The notes: generated by a model from the sequence alone, not told the origin. Shown: positions 11,446 through 23,719, counted from the first letter of the stretch. The stretch: 64,000 bases of DNA from Anniella stebbinsi (GCA_029215795.1 JARDYH010000004.1:213010517-213074516); one strand, 5' to 3'. Translations and numbers: made by a program.

Positions 11446-11744
11446 GGGGTTACTAGAACTACTGGTCTGGCTTTTACTGCAGAGGAGAAATATGCCCTAC
11501 AGTTTTTGTGATACCTGTTTCTTACATACCTGTGAGCAAAATGATAGTGCCCTTTCACTCACTCTGGACACCAAAGGAAACTCACTTTCATTGCCCCCTT
11601 CTTCCTCCCTTTCCTAATTTCTTAACTCTCCTATTACTTGACCTGTGAAAGTTTCTTAGGAAGATTGCTTCAAATTCCCCCCAGATAACTGATAAAAAGC
11701 TATCTCAACGAATTTCTTCAGTAGCATAACCTTCCCTCTACCTT

Positions 11745-11748
<4 letters not shown>

Positions 11749-11781
<33 letters not shown>

Positions 11782-11790
11782 TCTCCCCAA
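11749..11790. repeat. (CT)n microsatellite
   Basis: CT run with a few C interruptions at its right end. Confidence 0.92.
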
Positions 11791-12046
11791 AGCAGTTATC
11801 ATTATATCATCAAGTTTTCAAGGGGAATGGATATTAATATTCACTGGTGAATGATTTTCTTTGTCCCAGTTATTATTTGCCGTTATATTCTAGTTCCACA
11901 TTTCATTTTTTTAATGGAAAGTTGACCAGTACCAGAAAAGCATGTATGAATTCAATGCAGGCGTGGGTACAGTGCAAATACAATTTTGATATAGACCCCC
12001 CCCCCCCAAATGGCATCACCTTCAATTGTAAAGGCTATATACCAAT

Positions 12047-12265
12047 TAGGGATGGATAAGAATTCTGTTGCTGGAGGGAAGGGGATGAAACCTCGATGGA
12101 TTCTTCCAGTTTAGTCCTGGCAGATTTCATTCTGTTTTCCAGGCTGGAGTTGATTCGTTCTGTAGTGTGTCAATCCAATACACAGATTCCATTTTGTTTT
12201 GTTTTTTTAATGGCAGCAATTGGATCTTTTTTTGGGGGTAGGATCTTGACATTTGTGCAAATGGT
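12047..12265 (+). repeat. Interspersed repeat, copy 2, with a TAGGGATGG start
   Basis: Begins TAGGGATGGATAAGAATTC, a hAT-like terminus shared with other sites in the window. From 12147 it repeats the block at 11320-11445. The right end is not defined. Confidence 0.5.
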
Positions 12266-13550
12266 GTAGTTTTTTAAATTATTTTTTTATCAGTGATCTT
12301 GTGCAAGTGTACATGATTGCATGTTCACCTGTCCCCTATGTAGCCCTGCAGGGAAACAATAGATGAGTCCTCTGCCTTGCCTGTGGAGACCCTGGAGAGT
12401 AAACAATACTGGGGTTGATGGGCATATATCTGACCTATATTTCTTGTGGGCCTTCCAGACCGAAAAGCAGGGTATATCTTTAGTAACATCGTTTAAACCA
12501 ATCTTGCTATCAGAACTACGGTATGATGGAGGAAAGCTGTCAACCCCCAAAGTCCACATTTTCTTCCTTTTTGATTTACTTTTCTCTAATAACCTAACTT
12601 TTACAATTAAGCTGACTCTGCAAGAAGCAACCAAGAGAATTCGAATGGCAGGGACTTAATTTATGGAAAGATTTAAGTCTGCATTTGTCAGTTTACACAT
12701 TGTCATTATCAGACAAGCAGCTCTGAGTCAGGGAAAAATCTACTGGCAGAGAGAAAAGAAGTAACACGGTACGAAATATTGCAACAGGGAAATATAGTAT
12801 GAATTTTCCTAACAGCAATTCAAATTTAATAAATGGATATTCCAAGCTCATGGAGGATTTCCCCCCCCCAGCTGTAGTTGTAGCAGCTGCATCTGTATTC
12901 CAATTTCGAGATGCATACAATAACAGTTGGCATAGAAATGTTCATGCAAACAATCCTGCACGGAGAATTCCCCCCCTCCCTATGTGAAGAAAAGTTACAG
13001 GGTTCCGTCAATTTTTCTGAGATTTGAATTGGTGTTGTTTACTTTGTATTTGTCCAAAACAAGCAGTAAAAGATGAATTCAAATGTTAATGCTGAATATG
13101 TTCCTGTTTTCCAATCTCTAACAAGAAATGGGCAGCAATTATTTGCACCCATGACATCCATGTACAGAACCTCAAATGAACTATTTTAACATCCCAGATT
13201 TTGAAATTCCAAATGCAAACTTACAAACGTAACCATGAAATAATTTTGACTTGTGTCAAAATGTCCCTCAGGTTTTGCAACACCCTCAGCTAGAGACAAA
13301 TGTCCTCTTCCAATATGACTAGAAAATGTTCAGTCAAGCATCTGCCTGAGAGTTGAATCATACATCACTTAATATCTCATAACTGATCACTCAAGAACTC
13401 TCAGCTGAATGTATGAACTACCTCCATTGAACATGATTGTGTTCTGAGATGAAACGGATACTCTTGTCTAAGGTGGCTGGTGTAGTTATGAGATAATAAT
13501 CGTTAGGTACCCCTTGACATTACAATCACTGAGTGTGTGGACTTCCATAA
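12266..13550. other. Unannotated sequence, overlapping frames on both strands
   Basis: Open frames of 114 codons (minus, 12290-12634) and 98 codons (plus, 12363-12659) overlap each other. Neither has a recognised domain and neither is supported by context, so chance frames are likely. C runs occur near 12861. Confidence 0.4.
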
Positions 13551-14238
13551 TAGGGATGGACAGACAAGTCAGTTTGTGGACTGTATCACGTTTGCATTTG
13601 TTTATTCATATCTCTGTACTATCCTCTTTCCACATTAATAAGTGTGCTTGTTTTTTTAAAAAAAATCTGGATGCAAATTTGCATTTAAAAGCAAGGTAGA
13701 TCTTGGCCAAATACTGAAAGGCCAAATACACATCGTAGTCATAAGAACAATCATTTTAGACTTTTTTAAAATTTCAGAACTTGAAATAAATTCATCCTAA
13801 ACATGCGCACACACACACACCCCGGCATCAAAACCCTTGCAAAATTAGAGATGACTGAGAAATCCATTCTATTGAGGTTTATTACAGATTTTCCTGATTT
13901 GCACCTCTAGGAACTGAACAGAAGTTGTGGTTGGAAATCCATACATTTCTAAACTTGCGCTGCATTCCACAAAGCATAAAAATGCATCCAACACATTGGA
14001 AAACTGCACAAAGAAAACTGTAAATTTCTAAAATGCGCACGAACACCCTTTAGACAATGAGTACATGCATACATTTGAAAAATGCATGCAAAAAAAATCT
14101 GTACATTTTAAACATGCACAAAAGTGTGTATGAATTTATTTGAGTGGGGGAAGCTCATATACAACTGGAACCAAGTGTAGTGGTGGAAGAGTAAAAATGC
14201 CAACAAGATCAAGTTTGACAAATGAACCCATCCCTGGA
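13551..14238 (+). mobile_element. Possible old hAT-like element with ATGCACA-rich interior
   Basis: Starts TAGGGATGGACAGAC at 13551; CCCATCCCTGG at about 14228-14238 could be the opposing end. The interior from about 13930 repeats AAATGCAT and ATGCACA motifs many times, as do 15425-15720, 45000-45395, 57190-57530 and 59640-59870. No target duplication was found. Boundaries are uncertain. Confidence 0.35.
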
Positions 14239-15424
14239 CAAAATATAAGATCCTTTATTATTTCAGAGAGTTGCGGATATATTTTTATTCCTATTTAGGA
14301 TAACACGGCAAGCATTTAAAACTCTGTTTAACCTGGTTTGGGTCAACCACACAAGCACACACAAAAATCCCATTTCTAGTGCTTAGCATTTTCTGTTTGA
14401 TTTCTGGAACTTTATCTAACTAAGTGTACCAAATGTACCTGATTAGCATTCATGAACATTCATGCCTTTTTTTTTTCTTCTTAAATTCCCGACTGAGTTC
14501 CAAATTTATTCATTTCAAAGTGCTTAGAGATTTTCAGTTGCAAATAATAATAAAAAAGTGGGAAAATGAACAGAGGATTGTTGCTGGCCAAGGGAGATTT
14601 CCTCTTTACCATATAAAAGGAAGCAAATTTAAGTACATCAATTTTACCTACACTTGTACAATTTTTAAAGCATCTCTTTTCCCCCACCCTATCACTGCAC
14701 ATAAATTGCTTTGTACAAATGCCGGTTATTGGATTTTATGCTAACTGAAATACCCACAATCAATAACAATGTAAGACCCACATTCTTCCATTTTACAATT
14801 GTGCCGTTCAGGTATGTCTATTTTAGGATGCCAAGGCATTAGCCAGAGAGAGGGATTTCTTTTTCTCCTTGTTGCAAGTCAAGCCTAGCTCGTGCATTTA
14901 AATGTTTCCATCGGGATTATTTTAATTTGAAACAGCTTTTCAGCCTCATCCTGCCCCAATGTTCAACACCTTCTACCTTTTGGCTAAGACTTCTCTATAT
15001 TTCAGTCCATTAAAAGTACAAAAGGTTTCCCTTTTTAAAACAAATCAAAATCACCTGGGCACTTTAAGTGATAACTGGCACTCTCACCTAATTATGAATG
15101 GAGCAGCCGGTGACGACAGTATTTGGGGCATTATGTGTTCCGCCTTTCTTACATCTCTTTCCTACTGACTCTAATCGTTATAAGCAGGAGAGCTTAAAAA
15201 CAGTAGTGGGAATGCTGCTTTAAGACTTATGGAGGGGATGGTAACACTTGCGCCATTTTGTTTTCATACATGGTGTCATGGTCCTTGAGCTGCGGTAAGT
15301 AGTGGCAGGGACAAAGCCATCCATAGTGACTGTTCCTTGACCCTATTTGCTAGATACAGGTTTGTGGTGGTGGGAGCCCCACCTATGCTGGGATGGGTGC
15401 TCATTTCACAAATACATAGGGATT
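14239..15424. other. Unannotated sequence; possible conserved patch
   Basis: No recognised repeat. The part near 15060-15190 (with CTAATTATGAATGG) has the look of regulatory sequence with a homeodomain-type TAATTA core. This is a weak inference. A 106-codon frame at 14424-14744 is AT-rich and featureless. Confidence 0.3.
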
Positions 15425-15720
15425 TGTGAGATATTCGTTTTAGTTCACTTTTGATCAGGATTTTACCCGGTTTGCACTTTCCAGACCGAACATGGACTCG
15501 GATGCAATCTGCGGTCAAAGACCATACATTTCTAAGCTCATGATATTATACAGACAAAAAGAAAAAAAATGTGTTTGATAGCATACATTTCAAAACGCTT
15601 TAACTATGGGAGACAAAGGCATATATTTCAAAATGTTCACAACTGAAGCATACATTCAGAGAAATATGCACAGGGGGGAAGCTCGCATTCTGATATGGAC
15701 TTGACTTAGAACAATGACTT
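15425..15720. repeat. Diverged repeat with ATACATTTC motifs
   Basis: Repeats of CATACATTTCTAA / CATACATTTCAAAA resemble the ATGCACA-rich interior at 13930-14150. Probably an old copy of the same family. Confidence 0.35.
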
Positions 15721-16435
15721 GGAATTTGGAGAACTTTTCTTGCGCATAGTTCAGAAACTAGTCTCCACTGTTGCAACATCATTTGTGCTAATGGAAACAT
15801 AGTAAGATACTGCCGCGTGATGAAAGCTTTCAAAAAAAGCTCCATGTGCTGAGTCCCAGTTTTCAGAGTGGTATACAGAAAATACGTATGTATTACTGAA
15901 CAGAAACTGCAGAGCTGATGGGGACCCAGCAATGAGGGGTGGGGGGATGAGCAGCCATGATGACGTGAGCAGCCAGCCCTAAAATACAGGGAAGCCTGAC
16001 CAGAGTAGCCCATCACTATGTCATGGGGAAGTGCACTGGTCTATCTCTGTCATTCTGGGAGCATTGTGATGCCAAAATGGTGAAGGCCCTCTTATCTTAT
16101 GGGACTATAGAGTAGGAAGGACATGTAGCCTGTGCCACTCCAGTTCAGGCCAGTAAGGAGTTGTGGAAGGGCATCCTGGGAGTCAAGACAAAATACAGGG
16201 CTTGGCCTTGGTAGACTGACAGGCACAGATGGGTCCTCGTCATATTCAAATATGAGAGTTGCTTGGTGCTGGATAGGGATGTCAGTTTGGCAGGTGCCGT
16301 GGCTGCCATCCAACCTGAGGATACCAGCACATGGCTCCAAGTTTCTTGAGCAATGGTTTTAGGGCAGGGTTGAACCCCCAGAAACTAGGCCGGTTGTATT
16401 CTGTGACCCACACGACACAAAAATCGACATTTTAT
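15721..16435. other. Unannotated sequence
   Basis: A minus-strand frame of 138 codons (15600-16016) overlaps this region. It has no recognised domain and no splice or promoter support. Plus and minus frames at 16092-16362 overlap each other and are equally unsupported. Confidence 0.4.
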
Positions 16436-17020
16436 TTCATTTAAAGCATGTTTAGCCTGCATCTCCCACTTTCAAGCCAGCTTACAAAATCACAGACGAG
16501 CACCATCAAACAACATAATCCTAAAAAGCAGACGCCTCTTAAAACACACATGCTCAAAGAGAACAGAGAATCCAGCCCCCCCCCAAAAAAGTAACAGAAA
16601 ATGAAGATTTAAATCAGCAAATAATAAAAAAAAATCTCCCAGAAGAACAGGTAAGTCTTGCATTTTTATAGAAAGTTAACACAGAGCAGCACCGACAGAA
16701 TCATCAGGGAAGCTGATTTGATTTAAGTGTTTTGAAGATTTTTATCCTGCCTTTCATTCAACTGAAGTTCAAGGCAGTTTTAAACAATATTAAAAATACA
16801 AAACTGAGAATAAATCCAACTTAAAATACAGTACAGATATAAACTCAATAAAGCACCACTAAACGGATCAAAACAAAAACAAAACCCTTGGAGCCACTCG
16901 TAAGTAAAACCCACCAATGACTTTGGTAAATGACACAGTTTTCATTCAGCATATAAAAGAAATCCAAGAAAGTGCTGCTTGAATAGGTTTGGGAAGAGCA
17001 TTCTTGTTAGGCTGCCACCA
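16436..17020 (-). mobile_element. L2-like LINE 3' part, outer piece of a nest
   Basis: On the minus strand this reads as a LINE 3' UTR: a terminal motif like 'aactgccttgaacttcagttgaatgaaaggcaggataaaaatc' (17 of which are visible as CTGCCTTTCATTCAACTG on the plus strand) with AT-rich sequence downstream. A second piece with ORF2-like sequence follows at 17375-17560 after an inserted repeat. Confidence 0.5.
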
Positions 17021-17370
17021 GGAAAATGGCCATGTACCTTACTTTAAAGCAGACAGTCCTCTATTTGTAATACCAGAGGACAGCCTTCTAGTTGAAGTCA
17101 TCCTCTATTTGAAGGGTTGTCCAGTCCAAGTCCAGGGTAGAGATCAAGAACTATAAGTTGTCCATCAGCAGTAACCACCTAGACATAAGACTCAGTAGGC
17201 ATTCAGGTCACCTCGTTACAATCTTCCTCACTATAGTAACTAGTAATTATTTCTTAATGGGCATCTATACATATAAATTAGCATATGCAAAATTTATGCA
17301 AATCAGTGTCCTCTTTGTGGTGATGCATTTCCCCCTTTTTGGCAATGTATAGGCAGTGATTCTAGCCACC
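17020..17370 (+). repeat. Interspersed repeat with CAGTCCTCTATTTG motifs, copy 1
   Basis: Carries several iterations of ACAGTCCTCTATTTG / ATCCTCTATTTGAAGG, then CAATCTTCCTCACTATAG, AATTTATGCAAATCAG and TTTGGCAATGTATAGG. The block at 43505-43815 has the same order of motifs. A fragment lies at 20435-20495. It appears to sit inside the L2-like LINE. Class unknown, possibly a DNA transposon. Confidence 0.6.
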
Positions 17371-17374
17371 ACTT

Positions 17375-17560
17375 AAATTTTGAAATCAGGGGCACTCAGG
17401 GCCTCAGGAGATGATCTCAATATATGGGCAGGCTCATATGGGAGAAGACAGTTCCTAGACTCTCTCATCCCAGGCCCCAGAGAGTTATTCCACACCTTTG
17501 GGGCTACTGCAGAAAAGGCCTTATTCTTTCCAGAAACTGATGGATCTAGAGCATAACACT
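17375..17560 (-). mobile_element. L2-like LINE ORF2 end, inner piece
   Basis: On the minus strand it encodes a motif resembling 'KAFSAVAPKVWNNSLGPG', the AP.LWN.LP signature near the C-terminus of L2-like ORF2. It probably belongs with the 16436-17020 piece. The copy is decayed. Confidence 0.55.
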
Positions 17561-17562
17561 TT

Positions 17563-18285
17563 GGGCAGTATCCAACTGTGTCATTCCATTAGTGCAAATG
17601 ATGTTGCACTTGCGGAAAGTAGGTTCCAAACTGGAGAAGAATGCAACTAAAATTATGTTTGTGCAAGGGCGGTTGCAGAAGCAGTGGGGCCTTTTGTTTG
17701 TGCAACCCACTGTGCAATGTTTTGTGCAAGGAGTTATGTGACTGGCTGTGCATTCCGTTTGTGCAAGCTTCGCGCAACAGGTGACACAACTGGGGCTCAT
17801 CTACACCTAAGGGTTTAGAAGGAGGGGAAGGATCACGGACTTACCAGTTTCCACGATCCTCCCCTAGTGTGTAAACGGCTGCATTATGTCCCAGAAGAGA
17901 GACAACATAGGTGTCATTTTTTTTCCCAGAAGAATGGAGCTGGTTGCACAATTGCGCTCAGTTAAAAAAATGACCCTTTGAACTGTTCCCCCCACCCACC
18001 TCAATGGGCACAGACTGGCCCTGCACAGCTCCGTGCCCGTTTTAAGAGCCCATGGTCCTAGGACCGTGGGAAAACCAGGATATCCCCTGTTTCAGTTATC
18101 CTGGGGCATCTCTAGGTCATCCCTTGTTGACCCCGGGATTTCCTGTGGATCATATGGATGCACAGGGATGACCTAGAGACAACCTTGGGATAAATGCCTG
18201 GTGTAGACATGGCCTGGGTCCACAACAGCTTGCGCAACAGATTCAGCAGATCATTTTTGCGGAATGGCACCATTGGATACCGCCC
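17563..18285. mobile_element. MITE with GGGCRGTATCCAA ends, split by another MITE
   Basis: Left end GGGCAGTATCCAACTGTG and right end CCATTGGATACCGCCC form inverted repeats. TTT flanks both sides (17560-17562 and 18286-18288), a possible 3-bp target duplication. The interior is rich in TTTGTGCAA and TTGCGCAAC motifs. A second element sits inside at 17793-18215; without it this MITE would be about 300 bp. Confidence 0.72.
17793..18215. mobile_element. Nested MITE with CTACACC ends
   Basis: GGGGCTCATCTACACC at the left faces GGTGTAGACATGGCC at the right. The element interrupts the TGTGCAA-rich interior of the 17563-18285 element. It contains internal dyads around the GATCATATGGATGC region and the GTCCTAGGAC motif. 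No coding frame. Confidence 0.65.
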
Positions 18286-18289
18286 TTTG

Positions 18290-19249
18290 AGTGAAACTAA
18301 ACACTTATGGGAGGTGTGTGGCTGCCAGCAAAAACTGGCAATGGGAAAACTCAGCGAGCTGATTCAGTGAGGAAATAGGTCATCTATTACAAGCATCTTT
18401 GGAGAATGCTCATCAATTGGTGTCCAGGCCTTACATTAAAAATCACTCTCAGTGTATGGGCAGCAGAATTTGTTTTACATTCAGAGCTGTGGAAGAACAT
18501 CTGATGGAAATAATGATTGGTTTTATTCCATCCAAACATTATGATTAGTCAAATTCCTAACCAATTACATGGTTCAGCAACATCATTACAAAAACAGCTC
18601 CATGTTGTCTCCTCCATACTGACTGGAACACAGTTGGCTCAAGGTGTGAGCCCCCCCCCCCAACAAAGGGCCTTCTGGTGGGCCCTCCGACATCAGTCCC
18701 ACCCCCTAAAGCAGGCTTACTAGTGGTGGTGGTTGTGGGAGCAGCCAAATCTTCAGTGAGTGTTTACAATCTGTCCACAACTGTGATTACCTAGATAGCC
18801 CCAACCAATGTTTCCCTGTGGCACTGTGGGCAAGTTAAAATGGTACCCGCTGCTATATAGGCCCAGACCCTGGAAGTAGGCAGGGGAGCCCAGGGTAAGT
18901 TTCAGTACTGGTGGACTGTATTGGGGGGTCCTGGCAGCTGCATCTAAAATATGATATTTCTGTACATGTGCTGAGTTGGTTAGTTTAACCCTTTTCTTTC
19001 AGGAGGAAATGTGATGATACCACTTGGTGGCACCATCATCTCTCCTCCATATACATAGAAAGGTCACATGGAACTGACCAATGAGGAAAGGGTTACATAA
19101 GCTATAGACGGAAGAGCTGCTTCAGAGCAGATGGGAGGAAGGGCAGTAATGGCTGCCATTATCACCTTTCCTTCGCTCACAGAGGCCAAAGCAGAGGCGG
19201 CTTGTGAGGAACCAGAGGAGACTACCGGGTGAGGCTTATGAGAAGAGTT
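18290..19249. other. Unannotated sequence
   Basis: 18290-18440 may be the continuation of the L2-like LINE split by the nest. The rest is unique. C and G runs occur near 18652-18661. Confidence 0.4.
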
Positions 19250-19303
19250 GAGAACAGAGAGCTTTGGCTATTGGGCAGTATAGAAATGCAATAAATAAAT
19301 AAA
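19250..19303 (+). mobile_element. L2-like LINE, extreme 3' end
   Basis: Only AGCTTTGGCTATTGGGCAGT, then ATAGAAATGCAATAAATAAAT, is present. A strongly 5'-truncated insertion. Confidence 0.75.
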
Positions 19304-20434
19304 ATGGTGATGAAAGATGTCACAATGCATTACGCAATTAGAAACTATTGAGATGCAGTTTGATATTGTGTATGCACAACAACATGTATACATAGAACAG
19401 GAACTCCAATTGAAGAACGCTTGTCTGAGATTATGTGGATGAATTCATTGCTTTCCAGGGGGGGGGGGCAAATTCATTTGGTGAAAGTTTGCCCATCAGT
19501 AGTTTTAATGGTAGAGCAAACAGAACTATTAAACTAGCAAAAGAACAAATGAGACATATTTTGGCATTCCAGTGTTCCTCTCTCTTCTCTCTCGATTTGG
19601 TATTTAATTCCCCACCCCTCTTCAAACAATAAAAAACAGAACTGTAAACACCATATAGGTGACAGGAATAATAAAGGAAGAGGAACACATTCTTCATTTT
19701 TAAATACTGAAGGGAAATTGATTTTTCCCTCCCCTTTTAAAGCTATTTTGATGTGATCCTACAAATGCACAGAGAAACTAGCTGGGGAAAGAGCAGTTTA
19801 TAATTTCTCTCCAGGCTTTTCTTTTATGCTTTGCTGGTACATTTGGTTCATGTTTGTGAACTGACATGCGTTACCTATTTCTGGAAGCACATAAGTTAAA
19901 ATGTGGAAGGCCAATACAAAGAGGAAAATAATGTGTCTGAGAGAATGGGACATCTGGCCCATGTCAATACTATTTATTATTTATTTACTAGAGACAGAAG
20001 CAAAGACTTAACTCAGAATGTTTAATCAATGTAATCAGAATCTGTCTCTCTCTTCACTTTTACCCCAGTACTATCAAAAATATTCAAGCTTTTCTAAAAT
20101 ATAAATAGGAATTAATCATTATTTTTGCTATATAAAACATAATTTAAAAATCAAGGTAAATTTTAACCCACCTACTCCCAAACATGTCTATTACTGGTAA
20201 GTGAACCTTGATGACCAAATTCAGTGTAACCCCCACAGACCCAGTAACTTTATATAAAGATGTTACATTTTTATCCAGAAAAAAACGCCTGCCAATGGAT
20301 TAGATATTTGCCATTGATTATATATCTAACCTTTTACATTAAATTTGCTTATACTCATATATTACAACACCAGGCAGAGATCATCTGGCCAGAGTTATAT
20401 TTGCTCTGGTAACCTTCCAACCAGGCTACTGCAA
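19304..20434. other. Unannotated AT-rich sequence
   Basis: No recognised gene or repeat. A G11 run lies near 19459-19469. Frames of up to 88 codons have no domain. Confidence 0.5.
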
Positions 20435-20725
20435 TGTACGATGGCCATGTGTCCTCTTTTAAAGAGGACAGTCCTCTATTTGAAGGGCTGTAAGATAGGG
20501 TGACCATATGAAAAGGAGGACAGGGCTCCTGTATCTTTAGCAGTTGTATGAAAAAGGGAATTTCAGGAGGTGTCGTTTATATGCATGCAGCACCTGCTGA
20601 AATTCCCTCTTCATGACAACAGTTAAAGCTGCAGGAGCCCTGTTAGCATGACCAGATACAAAAAAGGGCAGGGCTCCTACAGCTTTACCTACTGTGATGA
20701 ATCGGGAATTTCACCAGGTGCTATG
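20435..20725 (+). mobile_element. Chimera: CAGTCCTCTATTTG repeat fragment and truncated 320-bp MITE (copy B)
   Basis: 20435-20495 is a fragment of the repeat seen at 17020 and 43505. From 20496 (TAGGGTGACCATATG) it runs into the 320-bp MITE, which is recognisable to about 20725 and then lost. A trace of AGAGGACAGTCC follows near 20729-20740, as if the first repeat resumes. No right terminus of the MITE is present. Confidence 0.7.
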
Positions 20726-20802
20726 TCAGAGGACAGTCCTGCATTGGGTGTCATCTTCTGTTGTGAAGTCTGATTTAAAGAAAAAGAACCATCAGAACAT
20801 AG

Positions 20803-20995
20803 GATTATAGGAAGCTGCCTTACACTGAGTCAGATCCTTGGTCCACCTAGCCTAGTATTGTTGATGTTTACTGGCAGCGGCTCACCAGGGTTTGAGGCAG
20901 GAATTTTTCCAGCCCTACCTGGAGATGCCGGGGATTGGACCTGGGACTGTCTGCATGCCAAGCAAGCGCTCCATCACACTGAGCTACGGGAGAGC
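20803..20995 (-). mobile_element. tRNA-headed SINE
   Basis: On the minus strand the head reads as a tRNA-like promoter: box A TAGCTCAGTGTG (about 20982-20993) and box B GGTCCAATCCC (about 20933-20943). The body (CACTGAGTCAGATCC, then TACTGGCAGCGGCTCACC on the plus strand) is the squamate SINE unit with the AGGAAGCTGCCTTA tail. Two further copies in this window are split by insertions. Confidence 0.85.
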
Positions 20996-21029
20996 TGGGC
21001 CTTGAAGTTGCTCATCAACAACACCTGGA

Positions 21030-21400
21030 AAACAGCCCGAGCAGACATAATACAAGTCAAGTGCTGGTGCTTACTTGTAAAGCCTTATATGGCTTGAGGT
21101 CTGGGTAGCTGAATAATCATTTGCCCACATCAAGCAAACTAGGCACTAATATCATCATCATCATCAGAGGCCCTCCTCCTGGTGTCCCTCGATAAGGTGG
21201 GGGTTGACTAAGCGGGGGTTGCAACTGAGGGGGTCTTCTCAATTGCAGCATACAGTGACAGAAACATCTCCCCCAGGGAGATTTTCTGTGTATTTTCGAT
21301 ACCAGCTAAAGACCTATTTATTTTTCTTTGGTCATTTAACATGTGGGTCAAAACAAACATTACTTTAAATCTGTATCTAACAGCTATGTCTTTCTTTTTA
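21030..21400 (+). mobile_element. L2-like LINE ORF2 C-terminal fragment
   Basis: With frameshifts and stops it reads as the end of an L2-like ORF2: VLVLTCKALYGL-type sequence at about 21060, then a stretch like 'LPQGDFLCIF..QLKTYLFF'. A (ATC)n patch lies near 21151-21166. It abuts the SINE to its left. Confidence 0.6.
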
Positions 21401-22002
21401 TTTTAACTCTAGAGTAGGTGCAGGTCCCTACTCCAAATCAGGGCAGTGACAGCAAGGAGGAGGAGGCGCATGGGCAGGAGGCTCCAGGCATTGATAGTGC
21501 CATCCCCCCTTGCTGCCCACAGAGGTGTGGGCCTCAGTATGTGCCCAACAATGCCTACCCGACATGCTAGTCCTGACGATAGAGGATGTGTAGGAAGTTT
21601 ACCATGCTTTACACATGGCTTTCATCAGATCTTTGGGCCACTGAAGAGGACCTTTTGGTCGAAATGCATTTGGCCATAAGAAAAAGAGCACTTTTATCAA
21701 ATCAGTAGATGTTCAATTTTCGAATATAAGTTTTCTTATGAGAAAATACTGTCAATTTTATTTTATTTACTTTGTATTAAATTTTGTACTTTGCATTACC
21801 CTTCACTTCATTTTTATCAACTGTTCATCAGATCTATTTCAGCTCTAATTGTTTAGATCAGGGACGGCACATGATACATTTACAGAAAATAACATACAAT
21901 TGGAACTTGGCTTTGGCTTAAAACTCAACTCTGGATTCCAATCTGTATTCCAGAAGAGAAGCTTCCCTGATCTTTTCTGTTTTTCTTAATTCTGGCAACA
22001 TA
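21401..22002. other. Unannotated sequence
   Basis: No recognised gene or repeat. A purine-rich GGAGGAGGCGCATGGG patch lies near 21457. Confidence 0.45.
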
Positions 22003-22139
22003 GACAGAGTATTGGACTTGGACCAGTGAAATCTGGCATCAAATCTCCACTTAGCCATTAAGCTTCCCAAGTGACCTTCCGCCAGTCACTATCTCTCAGC
22101 CGAGACTATTTTATGGGGTCATCGTGAGAATAAAATGGA
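22003..22139 (+). mobile_element. Sauria-type SINE, 3'-truncated
   Basis: AGAGTATTGGACTTGGACC then CCAGTCACTATCTCTCAGCC and GAGAATAAAATGGAG follow the order of the copies at 41872 and 42694. The terminal BovB-like tail is missing after 22139. Confidence 0.7.
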
Positions 22140-23038
22140 GAATAACAGAATGTGAACAGCAAGCGAAGAAAAGGTTATCAGCGGTTCATACATTTGCCTG
22201 TCCATTTGAGAATCATCATTTTAGTGCCTTGGTGTTTTGTTATGCTTTGTTTTCCTTCCCACCAGCGGCAGATGCAAACTCTTTCAGCTGTGGTCGCACT
22301 ACCTCATAGAATAGTTATAGCACAAGGCGATGATGAAGAAAAGTGTCAAGAATAAATATCAAAAGCTGCTGGGAGCATAGTCTCTCCTTGGTGCAACAGG
22401 AACCCCCATCAACATTAACAATAAATAATATTACATCGTCACACCAGTACATAACCTTTCATCAAAGAGCACTTTCCATACATGAATTATTCACGATGCA
22501 CTATGCTGTGTGATCCCGATGCATTTATATCTTACTTTGTTTAGTGATTTAATCAATTTCCATTTGAAACAATTGTGCCTAAAGAAGATTTGGTCTGAAC
22601 AGGCTCCAAAGTTAGAAATACTCTCCCTCACATGGTCTGTCTCTCTCTCTCTCTCTCTTACATATATACATGTTTGTTTGTTTGTTTTTTAAAATGTGTT
22701 TACATACATACATGGTTGGTTACAAATAGAAGTGGATCATATAGGAGCAGACTCTACCGGCAAACTGAATTTTCCCTCTGCTGTGCGATTCCTCATGGAC
22801 CCCAAAATCTGCTCTAGTAGGATGGGAGTCCCCTGGAGAAGATTTGGGAGGAACAGAAGGGGTGATGAATGGAATGGAAATCCCTGTTGCATGAGTAGAA
22901 GGCTAATCTCCATGTGTTGAAACAATCTAAACCAAGTGTATGAACATACAGTACAGCTTGTACACACAATCTGGCTTCCTGTGTTTTCTACAGATTGCAC
23001 CACATTGGATGGCAAAATCCAACATGGATGTGCACAGG
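22140..23038. other. Unannotated sequence with (CT)n
   Basis: A (CT)n run lies at about 22639-22659. A 121-codon minus-strand frame at 22737-23102 has no recognised domain and overlaps three plus-strand frames. Confidence 0.4.
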
Positions 23039-23540
23039 TAGAGATGTCAGAGAAATCCGAAATGGATTCAAATGTCTTCGGATTTCTATGGATTTGATCC
23101 ACGGATTCTTCAGCATATTGGCATTTTCTGAGTTGTGCGGACTTATGAACTGTTTTGTGTTTCTGGGTTTTTTTGGGGTTTTTTGTAACTTTCTGAAATT
23201 GTACACAAATTTAGTTGTACAGAAGTATGAAAGTTACTCAAAAATATGTGAATATATATGCTTTTAACATGTTTTATACATCTCTGATCTCTTTTCAGCC
23301 TCTTCTGCGTAGCACTGCATTTTTGTTGACCTGCTGATTTGTGTGCTAAACTAAGAAAAATATGCAACATATTGTGTACCAGCAAAAGTTATGTACATTG
23401 CAGTGGAGATTTTTGAGGAGTTTTCCAAAAGGGGGGGCAGGGTATAATCCAACTGCATCAAAGAGTGGATGATGGAGTGATAATGCCTGACAATCCACAA
23501 ATCACACAAAGAATGGATGAAACAAATCCACACATCTGTA
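23039..23540. mobile_element. Possible hAT-like MITE, TAGAGATG ... CATCTGTA
   Basis: Left end TAGAGATGTCAGAGAAATCC, right end CACACATCTGTA. The ends match as imperfect inverted repeats (about 10 of the first 12 bases), and flanking TGCACAGG / CCCACAGC agree at 5 of 8 positions. The left end resembles those at 43189, 49791 and 56106. Confidence 0.4.
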
Positions 23541-23690
23541 CCCACAGCTTCTAATCCAACCTTTCAATCTATGTGAGGCTGTGAGCAGCCCTTCTGGGGC
23601 TTGCTGGATTTCTGAAGCATCCCCAACTTGGCTTGCATTTGCAAGCCAAGCCACAACTCCCCCCACACACACTGAATTCTAGGAGCTTTT

Positions 23691-23716
23691 TTCATTCATT
23701 CATTCATTCATTCATT
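23691..23716. repeat. (ATTC)n microsatellite
   Basis: Six or more ATTC units. Confidence 0.92.
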
Positions 23717-23719
23717 TGC

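Noticed and set aside
15600..16016. 138-codon minus-strand frame
   Set aside because: No domain, no splice or promoter support, and Cys/His/Ser composition typical of chance frames.
20930..20995. A tRNA gene on the minus strand
   Set aside because: Box A and box B are present, but the sequence continues into the SINE body and lacks a complete cloverleaf acceptor stem.
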